Assembly (NCBI GenBank): GCA_018818595.1
Contig: JAHIRM010000005.1
Coordinates: 62,001 to 126,000 of the forward strand
Direction: 5' to 3'
Length of the DNA stretch: 64,000 nucleotides
From: Bacillota bacterium
GTDB lineage: Bacteria; Bacillota_I; Bacilli_A; Izemoplasmatales; Hujiaoplasmataceae
A program made the position numbers and the translations under genes. Shown in pieces: positions 54,548 to 62,987 of this stretch. Below the pieces are notes generated by a model, which was given only the letters and a program-made list of their open reading frames with translations, was not told where the DNA came from and searched no databases. Each line of letters begins with the position of its first letter. Within the stretch, counting starts at the first letter, position 1.

Positions 54548-55508
54548 ACAATTTATATTAGATAAAATTTTAAAATACAAAAAAATCATCATACATATGC
54601 ACATGCGACCAGATGGAGATTGTTACGGAGCAGGATTCGGACTTAAAAACATTTTAACAGAATCCTTTCCAGAAAAAGAAGTTTATGTTGTAGGCGATAC
54701 AGCAGATTACGTAAAATTTATTGGTAATGTCGATACGATTTCAGATGACGTCTATAAAGGAGCTTTGTCTATCGTTGTTGATACAGCCACAAGAGATCGA
54801 GTTGCAGATCAACGTTATTCCTTAGGAGAATATGTAATTAAGATAGATCATCACTTGCCAGTAGATGATTATGGAGATTATCAATTCGTGGATACTTCAA
54901 GACCTGCCACGGCACAAATCATTTTAGAGTTTTATTTGGAATTTTCTAATATTCTAAAATTAAATATGGAAGCTGCTAGAGCTCTTTATACAGGAATCAT
55001 TACAGATACTGGTAGATTTAAATATCGATCAGTTACTTCTGATACGTTTAAAGCTGTTGCGCATTTGCTTGATTTTGGACTTGATTTTACAAAAGTTTTA
55101 GCTACACTTGATATTAAATCAGAAAATTTAATGAGACTTCAAGGGTATGTATTACAAAATTTTGAAAAAACACAACATGGCGTGGCCTATATTAGAATGT
55201 TGCCTGAAATTATTGCTAAATTTGGAGTTAGTTTAGAAGAAGCAAGTTCACTTGTAAATGAACTATCCTCTTTACAAGATTGTCCTGTTTGGATTTTATT
55301 TGCAGAATACGAAAATAATATCGTTAGAGCAAGAATTAGGTCAAAAGGACCTGCTATTGATAAGTTAGCAAATAAATATCAAGGTGGTGGGCATCCAATG
55401 GCTTGTGGAGCGAATGTTGGAAATTGGGAAACAGTAGCTTCTTTACTAGCGGATGCAGATGAACTTGTTAAAGAATATAAAGAATCATTTCAAGAAACGA
55501 ACGAATAA
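54540..55508 (+). CDS. nrnA: DHH-family phosphoesterase (NrnA-like), second copy
   Basis: This is a 322-residue paralogue of the preceding gene. Motif I is in its classical form, MRPDGDCYGAG, followed by IVVDTATRD, KIDHHLPVDD, GIITDTGRF and YQGGGHPMACG. It is a better match to nano-RNase/pAp phosphatase NrnA than the first copy. It would finish degradation of short oligonucleotides to mononucleotides inside the cell. A perfect palindromic terminator follows. Confidence 0.88.
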   Translation: MDKQFILDKILKYKKIIIHMHMRPDGDCYGAGFGLKNILTESFPEKEVYVVGDTADYVKFIGNVDTISDDVYKGALSIVVDTATRDRVADQRYSLGEYVIKIDHHLPVDDYGDYQFVDTSRPATAQIILEFYLEFSNILKLNMEAARALYTGIITDTGRFKYRSVTSDTFKAVAHLLDFGLDFTKVLATLDIKSENLMRLQGYVLQNFEKTQHGVAYIRMLPEIIAKFGVSLEEASSLVNELSSLQDCPVWILFAEYENNIVRARIRSKGPAIDKLANKYQGGGHPMACGANVGNWETVASLLADADELVKEYKESFQETNE

Positions 55509-55515
55509 TAGAACT

Positions 55516-55540
55516 AAAAAGGCGAATTCGCCTTTTTTTA
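55516..55540 (+). terminator. terminator after the DHH pair
   Basis: Stem AAAAAGGCG with CGCCTTTTT around AATT, then T. Confidence 0.9.
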
Positions 55541-55588
55541 TGAAAAAATATTCAAAAAATTTAATGAAAGTGTTTTTATACAGTATGA

Positions 55589-55612
55589 ATACCTAAAGGT
55601 ATTTGTTATAAT
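55589..55612 (+). promoter_or_regulatory. promoter with dyad upstream of the Na/Pi cotransporter gene
   Basis: TATAAT at 55607-55612. A perfect 7-bp dyad AATACCT-AA-AGGTATT (55589-55604) occupies the spacer where a repressor would block polymerase. The -35 is weak. Confidence 0.55.
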
Positions 55613-55657
55613 AGGGTCGGCTTATGGTTACTCAAATTAAATTATTGGAGGAAAAAA

Positions 55658-57052
55658 ATGCCGTTATTCTTTTTAGCGATAGAATGGAAGGAAACAGTTT
55701 TTGCCATTCTTGGAGGACTTGGAGTATTTTTGTTTGGAATTAACTTAATGAGTGAATCTTTAAAAAAAATCGCAGGCTCAAAATTAAAAATGATTTTAGA
55801 AAAAACAACAAACACGCCTTTTAAAGGGATACTTGTTGGAATTTTGATTACGGCGATTATTCAGTCATCTTCGGCAACCAGCGCAATTGTTGTTGGTTTG
55901 GTAAGAGCGGGGCTTATGACTCTACCCCAAGCTGTAGGAGTTATCTTTGGCGCAAATATAGGTACTACGGTTACTTCCGTATTGATAAGCTTAGACATTG
56001 GGCAATATGCGATGCCGATTATGTTTTTGGGAAGTTTATTAATCTTTTTCTTTCACAAAAAGAAAGTCAAAGAATTTGGTAAAGTCATTTTGGGATTTGG
56101 AATGCTTTTCTTTGGACTTGAAACAATGGGTGGGGCCTTAAAACAATTAGTTGAATTACCTGAATTTCATAATATGTTATTAAGTGTGGCAAATTATCCG
56201 ATTCTTGGAGTACTAGTTGGAGTTGGAACAACGGCAATTATTCAATCTTCTTCAGCCACTATTGGTATTTTACAACAATTATACTCTACAGGTGGAGTGC
56301 CTTTAATTGGCGCTATAGCGATTGTTCTTGGAGACAACATAGGAACAACCATTACTTCTGTTATGGCTTCAGTGGGCGGATCTTCAGCTTCTAAAAGGAC
56401 TGCAGCAATACATGTTATGTTTAATACGATAGGAACTATCATTTTCTTCTTGCTTTTAACACCTTATACCGAATTAATAGCGTTTTTAGGAGAAAAACTT
56501 ATTGGGGCAGATTATTTGAGCAACAAACTTACAGTATCTCTTGCCCATGTTGTTTTTAATTTAGTGAACGTATTTATCATGTATTGGTTTATCAAGCAAC
56601 TTGTTTGGCTTGCGACTAAAATTATACCCGCTAAAAACGAAATTGTACTTGGGGATGTCGTACTGGATGAACATTTAATTAATGGGTCTACTGATCTAGC
56701 GTTAGAAAATGCAAAAGTTGCTATTGTTAATATGGGCAATGTTTGTAAAGCTATGTTTGAATACACTTACAATTTTTCTTTTCTATATGATCAAAAAGAA
56801 TCAGAAAAAGGAATTCAATGTGAAGAGTTGCTCGACACATTAGATGATAAGATTCATAATTATTTGGTTAAAATAGGAGCAAACGATTTACATAATAAAC
56901 AAATTCAACAATTAGCGAAAGATATCGATACGATAACCGATCTAGAACGAATTGGAGATCATTTAACAAACATCATGGAATTTTTTGAAGAGCGACATGA
57001 AAATAAAATTGATTTACGAAGAAGCAAAAAGAGATTTATTAGATTTATATGA
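55658..57052 (+). CDS. Na+/phosphate cotransporter, main part (C-terminus lost by frameshift)
   Basis: This is an NptA/YjbB-type sodium-dependent phosphate symporter. The first 320 residues hold about eight to nine helices, with the two family repeats visible as ITAIIQSSSATSAIVVGLV and GTTAIIQSSSATIGILQQL, and GANIGTTVTS / GDNIGTTITS. A cytoplasmic PhoU-like helical region begins near residue 345 and contains ERIGDHLTNIMEFFEER. The frame then stops at 57052 after an unrelated tail (DLRRSKKRF). The rest of the PhoU domain continues in another frame (56985-57332). The transporter part itself is complete, so transport could persist. The GGAGG site and TATAAT upstream look functional. Confidence 0.85.
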   Translation: MPLFFLAIEWKETVFAILGGLGVFLFGINLMSESLKKIAGSKLKMILEKTTNTPFKGILVGILITAIIQSSSATSAIVVGLVRAGLMTLPQAVGVIFGANIGTTVTSVLISLDIGQYAMPIMFLGSLLIFFFHKKKVKEFGKVILGFGMLFFGLETMGGALKQLVELPEFHNMLLSVANYPILGVLVGVGTTAIIQSSSATIGILQQLYSTGGVPLIGAIAIVLGDNIGTTITSVMASVGGSSASKRTAAIHVMFNTIGTIIFFLLLTPYTELIAFLGEKLIGADYLSNKLTVSLAHVVFNLVNVFIMYWFIKQLVWLATKIIPAKNEIVLGDVVLDEHLINGSTDLALENAKVAIVNMGNVCKAMFEYTYNFSFLYDQKESEKGIQCEELLDTLDDKIHNYLVKIGANDLHNKQIQQLAKDIDTITDLERIGDHLTNIMEFFEERHENKIDLRRSKKRFIRFI

Positions 57053-57332
57053 TTTATTAAGAAGAACTCTTAAAGAATCGTTACTTGCTTTCGTTAATAA
57101 AGATAAAGATTTAGCAAGAGAAGTAAACGTCAGAGAAGATGTTTTAGATAAATTAGTCAAAAAATATCGAAAAAATCATATTAATAGAATTAATGATAGA
57201 GCTTGTTCTGAGACCGAGGCTGGCTATTATGTTGATATTTTATCGAACCTTGAACGCATAGGGGATCATTGTAATAATATCGTAATAAATGTATTAAGTG
57301 ATTCATATACTCATGATGATTCCTTTTTCTAA
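56985..57332 (+). pseudogene. frameshifted C-terminal PhoU-like part of the Na/Pi cotransporter
   Basis: From about 57010 this frame gives IYEEAKRDLLDLYDLLRRTL and ends with a second PhoU-type motif (NLERIGDHCNNIVINVL). That is exactly what should follow the first part after ...FEERHENKI. The two frames are related by one extra base near AAAATTG (about 57005-57015). Either the gene is mutated, or the read or assembly has an indel, or there is frameshifting. There is no separate ribosome site. Confidence 0.75.
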
Positions 57333-57364
57333 AAAAAACTTTAAAAATATTGAAAATATCATAC

Positions 57365-57400
57365 TTGTATTTATTTACTTTTTAATATATAATAAGTAAA
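57365..57400 (+). promoter_or_regulatory. probable rpoE promoter with inverted repeat
   Basis: TTGTAT (57365-57370), 17 bases, TATAAT (57388-57393). TTTACTT (57374-57380) and AAGTAAA (57394-57400) form a 7-bp inverted repeat around the -10. The start codon is 230 bases downstream, leaving a long A/T-rich leader (57401-57622) with no recognisable riboswitch. Confidence 0.45.
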
Positions 57401-57622
57401 GCATAAATTGGGTGGTTTTGTTTACTCACAATTATCGAATTATTTTAATCTATTTTATAGGTAATTTAACCAATATTTTAAGTATTTGTGCCACATTTAA
57501 ATGCAAAGCTTTTGTTTTTCCAATAAATCGATAACAAATATGGTTTATTAGGTAAAAGCAAACTAATCTCAAATCACCAAAAAAAAGGTGAAGTGAAATT
57601 AAGAATGGAAGGAATAAAAAAC

Positions 57623-58195
57623 ATGACAAGTTGGAATCAAATGTCTTTATTGGAAGCCGCAGAACAAATTTTGCTTCAACACAAACAACCTATGTCATTT
57701 CTTGAACTTTTTCAATTAATTTGTGAAGCGAAGGAATTGTCTGAAGTTGAAAGAAATGAAATAATTGCGCAAGTGTACGCAGATTTCATTACATCTGCTA
57801 AATTTGTGTATGTTGGTGATGACCAATGGGATTTAAAAAGCCGTCAATCGATTGATTTGTGGGATAAAGATGGAGCATTCTATCAAGAATTCCCAGATTA
57901 TGAAGAAGATCTAGAAGAAATTGAAGAAGACGAAGAAGAAGACGACGATTTAAAAGAAGACGATGATGAGGAAGATGACGATTTAGAAGAAGACGAATTT
58001 GAAGAAGAAGACGAAATAGAAAAAGAAGCAGATTTTGACGAATTTGAAGATGATATTGATTATGAAGATTTTGTTGACGACGAAGCAGAATTTGTTGAAG
58101 ACGAAGAAGATATTGTTGTTGAAGATGCAGAAGATTTTGATGACGAGAAGTATAACGAGTACATGGATGACTATGAAAAAATGTACGACGAATAA
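57623..58195 (+). CDS. rpoE: DNA-directed RNA polymerase delta subunit
   Basis: Delta is a Firmicutes-type accessory subunit that speeds polymerase recycling and start-site selection. The 190-residue protein has a folded N-terminal winged-helix-like HARE domain (about 1-80: SLLEAAEQILLQHKQPMSFLELFQLI). The C-terminal tail of about 110 residues is almost entirely Asp and Glu. Start at ATG 57623 is preferred for GAAGGA nine bases upstream and for homology; in-frame GTG 57593 and ATG 57605 are alternatives. pyrG follows, the same order as in Bacillus (rpoE-pyrG). Confidence 0.92.
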   Translation: MTSWNQMSLLEAAEQILLQHKQPMSFLELFQLICEAKELSEVERNEIIAQVYADFITSAKFVYVGDDQWDLKSRQSIDLWDKDGAFYQEFPDYEEDLEEIEEDEEEDDDLKEDDDEEDDDLEEDEFEEEDEIEKEADFDEFEDDIDYEDFVDDEAEFVEDEEDIVVEDAEDFDDEKYNEYMDDYEKMYDE

Positions 58196-58208
58196 TTTTC
58201 AATATTGA

Positions 58209-59927
<1,719 letters not shown>

Positions 59928-59933
59928 AAAAAG

Positions 59934-59962
59934 AAGAAGAGAAAAAAATTTCTCTTTTTTTT
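59934..59962 (+). terminator. terminator after pyrG
   Basis: AGAGAAA pairs with TTTCTCT around A residues and runs into eight T. The stem is A/T-rich and modest. Confidence 0.65.
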
Positions 59963-59972
59963 AAATTAGGTA

Positions 59973-60001
59973 TTGTGTTGTGCACGGTACTGTGTTATAA
60001 T
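59973..60001 (+). promoter_or_regulatory. promoter of the PadR/DUF4097 operon
   Basis: TTGTGT (59973-59978), 17 bases, TATAAT (59996-60001). TGTGTT-type repeats recur through the element and could be regulator contacts. Confidence 0.6.
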
Positions 60002-60021
60002 TCTGTTGTGGAGGTGTAAAC

Positions 60022-60384
60022 ATGAATGCGCAATTTAAAAGAGGAATTATAGAATTATGTGTTTTATCAGAATTGGTGCAAGAAGATATGTATGGATATA
60101 TGATAATTAATAATATATCAAAACATTTAGACGTAAATGAAAATACAATCTATCCAATTCTTAGAAGATTAACAAATGAAGATTATTTTACCACTTACTT
60201 GGAAGAGTCAAATATTGGGGCTCCTAGGAAGTACTATAAAGTTACAGAAAAGGGATTTCGATATTATTTATCTTTACGCAATGAATGGGACGAATTCATT
60301 GGAGGAGTTTATCAAATATTAAATAAAGGAGGAAAGAAAAGTGAAGAAGTTTTTAGAAGATTTGGAAGCAGAATTGAAAAATAA
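60022..60384 (+). CDS. PadR family transcriptional regulator
   Basis: This 120-residue winged-helix protein is of the short PadR type: FKRGIIELCVLSELVQEDMYGYMI, then NTIYPILRRLTNEDYF, and APRKYYKVTEKG for the wing. PadR proteins usually repress a neighbouring envelope or efflux gene in response to small molecules. The last 44 bases overlap the next gene, a HAAS/DUF4097 protein. That pairing is common in Firmicutes, where it relates to envelope stress. Confidence 0.9.
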   Translation: MNAQFKRGIIELCVLSELVQEDMYGYMIINNISKHLDVNENTIYPILRRLTNEDYFTTYLEESNIGAPRKYYKVTEKGFRYYLSLRNEWDEFIGGVYQILNKGGKKSEEVFRRFGSRIEK

Positions 60385-61312
60385 CAATTTAAAAGACAAA
60401 GAAGTAAAGGAAATATTACAAGATCACGAAGAAATGATTAGCGAGGCATTAGAAGAAGGATTAACTGAAGAAGAAATTGTAAATAAATTTGGAGATCCAA
60501 AAAAATTAGCAAAAGAATTAGCTGATTTAAATATGCACCAAGAAACTGAAGTTGATTTTGATGAAGAGGGATTCAAACTATATAAAACGTTTGAACTTAC
60601 TCAAAAAGAATTAAACGTTCAAGTAGGATTAGTTTCAGAAGATATTCAATACATAGCCGATGACGAAAAAAGCATACGCGTTTATTACAAAGGAAACCCC
60701 GAGTTAAACAAATATGAAGTGGAATATAAAGACGGAACATTTTCTTTAAAATCACCAAAAAATTCTTCATTTAATGTATTTAGAAGAAAAGGTACCGAAA
60801 CTCAAATTGAATTTCTATTAAAATTACCAAAAGAATGTCTTGTTCAAAACATGAATCATTCAGGAGTTCATTGTGATGTAAGTTTAAATAAAATCAACTC
60901 CAAAATAATGCATTTTAAAACAACAAATGGAGATATTTCAATTAATAATTGCGTCACTGATTCACTTCATGTTGAAACAGTAAACGGAGATGTAGAATTG
61001 TCAAATTTCATTACAAATTCACTTCGGACCTCTCAAATTAATGGAAATATTGAAATTAAAAAATCAATCGTTAAAGAAGATTTCACCTCTAATACAGTAA
61101 GTGGCGATATTAACTTATGCGAATTCGAATGTAAAAATGGAGTTTTTAGGACAGTAAGCGGAGATATCGTTGGAAATGAAAGTTATTTTGAAGCTATCAC
61201 TTTGCAATCCGTATCTGGAGATGTGACAATTTCCAATAAAGATGAGACAAGACCTATTATTGTTAAAGCAAAACATTCAGTATCAGGAGATATAAAGATT
61301 AATACAAAATAG
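60341..61312 (+). CDS. HAAS-domain / DUF4097 beta-repeat protein
   Basis: This 323-residue protein starts from GTG behind AAAGGAGG. The N-terminal 65 residues form a HAAS-like helical domain (KKFLEDLEAELKN, EEEIVNKFGDPKKLAKEL), usually coupled to PadR regulators. The C-terminal part (about 165-323) has a repeated pattern of TTNGDISI, TVNGDVEL, TVSGDINL and SVSGDVTI, the DUF4097 right-handed beta-solenoid motif. There is no signal peptide or membrane helix, so it is probably cytoplasmic or membrane-peripheral. Function is unknown, possibly an effector or antagonist of the PadR protein. Confidence 0.82.
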   Translation: MKKFLEDLEAELKNNNLKDKEVKEILQDHEEMISEALEEGLTEEEIVNKFGDPKKLAKELADLNMHQETEVDFDEEGFKLYKTFELTQKELNVQVGLVSEDIQYIADDEKSIRVYYKGNPELNKYEVEYKDGTFSLKSPKNSSFNVFRRKGTETQIEFLLKLPKECLVQNMNHSGVHCDVSLNKINSKIMHFKTTNGDISINNCVTDSLHVETVNGDVELSNFITNSLRTSQINGNIEIKKSIVKEDFTSNTVSGDINLCEFECKNGVFRTVSGDIVGNESYFEAITLQSVSGDVTISNKDETRPIIVKAKHSVSGDIKINTK

Positions 61313-61361
61313 TAGAAAAGATACAGAATTATTGTTATAATAGGTTACTAGAGGTGATATA

Positions 61362-62855
61362 GTGGAAACAGTAAATAAATTTCGAGAATTAGTTAAAAAA
61401 TCTAAAGCGTATATTTATGTGCTTCAATTATGTGGTTGGGATTCCAACACCGAAGCACCAAGAGGGGCATTCCCAAGAAGGGCTGAATTATTGGGAATTA
61501 TTGGATCTGAGTTATTTAAATTGCAAACAAGTAAAGAAACTCAAGATATTATTTATGGACTTTATGCAAAAAAGGATGAATTAGATCCTTTCACAAAGAG
61601 AGAAATTGAAAAAGCAAAAAAAGAGTTAGATAAAATTATTAAAATTCCTGAAAGTGAATTTATTGAGTATCAACAATTGATTCAACTATCACAAGTTGTT
61701 TGGCAAGATGCTAAAGCAAATAGTGATTTTAATTCATTTAAAGATAATTTGCAAAAGATTTTTGATTTTAACAAAAAATTTATCTCATATTACGGAATTG
61801 ATGATCATCCTTATAACGTCTTGCTTGACGATTATGAAGAAGGGATGTCGATGAAAGAATACAATAAATTTTTTGATGTTCTGAAAAAAGATTTAGTTCC
61901 ATTTGTAAAAGAAATATTAGCAACGAAAAAGAATTCAAATGATGCATTTATGAACGAATTCTTTGATGCATCAAAACAACAAGAATTTTGTGATTATTTA
62001 ATTGATGTATTAGCCTTTGATCGAAACAGAGGATTAATGAAGAAAAGCGTACATCCTTTTACTTGGAATACATCTCCTGATGATGTGAGATTCACGACAA
62101 GATATTTAGAAAACTATGTTTTTTCAAGTATATTTGCAGTTATTCACGAATTGGGACATGCTACTTATGAACAACAAATTGATACCAAATGGGATAACAC
62201 ACTATTAAATAGCGGAACTTCCATGGGGATTCATGAGTCTCAATCAAGATTCTTTGAAAATATCATTGGTAGAAGTAAATCGTTTTGGGAAGTACATTAT
62301 CCAAAATTCAAATCTCTATTTCCTGAGCAATTACGAAATGTTAGTTTAGATGATTTTTATCGTGCTACAAATAAAGTAGAAGCGTCTTTAATTAGAGTTG
62401 AAGCTGATGAACTTACTTACTCGCTTCACATTATGATTCGTTACGAAATTGAAAGAATGATACTTTCAGATGAAGTTCAAATAGAAGATTTACCAAAAGT
62501 TTGGAACAAATTAATGATAGAATATTTAGGAATAGAACCTAAAAATGATGGAGAAGGAGTCTTGCAAGACGTACACTGGAGTAGCGGGTTAATTGGCTAT
62601 TTTCCAACATATGCATTAGGCACAGCATACTCTGCTCAATTCTATTACTCTATGAAAAAAGAACTCGATATTGACAAACTAGTATCTGAAAATAAAATCT
62701 CAGAAATTAATTTATGGTTAAAAGAAAAAATTCATCAATTTGGAGCTAGTAAATCTCCAAAAGAATTATTGTTAGAAGTGACAAAAGAAGAATTTAATCC
62801 AAAATATTATGTTCAATATTTAAAAGAAAAATATACAGAAATATATTTAAAATAA
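61362..62855 (+). CDS. M32 family metallocarboxypeptidase
   Basis: This is a zinc carboxypeptidase of 497 residues, the family's usual length, mostly helical. The zinc site HELGH lies near residue 263 (VIHELGHATYEQ). The third ligand Glu is in GIHESQSRFFEN about 30 residues later. HPFTWNTSPDDVRFTTRY and the C-terminal SGLIGYFPTYALG are conserved family segments. It removes C-terminal residues from peptides, in the cytoplasm since no signal peptide is seen. It starts from GTG with TAGAGGTGATAT upstream. An imperfect terminator follows. Confidence 0.93.
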   Translation: METVNKFRELVKKSKAYIYVLQLCGWDSNTEAPRGAFPRRAELLGIIGSELFKLQTSKETQDIIYGLYAKKDELDPFTKREIEKAKKELDKIIKIPESEFIEYQQLIQLSQVVWQDAKANSDFNSFKDNLQKIFDFNKKFISYYGIDDHPYNVLLDDYEEGMSMKEYNKFFDVLKKDLVPFVKEILATKKNSNDAFMNEFFDASKQQEFCDYLIDVLAFDRNRGLMKKSVHPFTWNTSPDDVRFTTRYLENYVFSSIFAVIHELGHATYEQQIDTKWDNTLLNSGTSMGIHESQSRFFENIIGRSKSFWEVHYPKFKSLFPEQLRNVSLDDFYRATNKVEASLIRVEADELTYSLHIMIRYEIERMILSDEVQIEDLPKVWNKLMIEYLGIEPKNDGEGVLQDVHWSSGLIGYFPTYALGTAYSAQFYYSMKKELDIDKLVSENKISEINLWLKEKIHQFGASKSPKELLLEVTKEEFNPKYYVQYLKEKYTEIYLK

Positions 62856-62867
62856 ATTATAGTAAAC

Positions 62868-62920
62868 AAAAAAAGCCCATCTCTTCTATTTTAAGAAGAC
62901 TAGCTTTTTTTGTTTTTGCT
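62868..62920 (+). terminator. terminator after the carboxypeptidase gene
   Basis: An imperfect hairpin (AAAAAAGC...TCTTCT with AGAAGA...GCTTTTTT) ends in T residues. Confidence 0.65.
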
Positions 62921-62987
62921 TCTAAACACTTCAATTTATCACAAAAAAAGAATATAATAGAGAAGGATTAAAAGGAGGAATTTTATA

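Noticed and set aside
57040-57080. UGA read as Trp to explain the Na/Pi cotransporter break
   Set aside because: Reading through the TGA gives only a few residues before another stop, and TGA ends other genes normally (for example 18563-18565 and the aroA stop). A frameshift explains the break better.
57798-58202. Long antisense frame opposite rpoE
   Set aside because: It is the reverse complement of the Asp/Glu-rich tail, which gives a repetitive Leu/Arg/His protein with no ribosome site.
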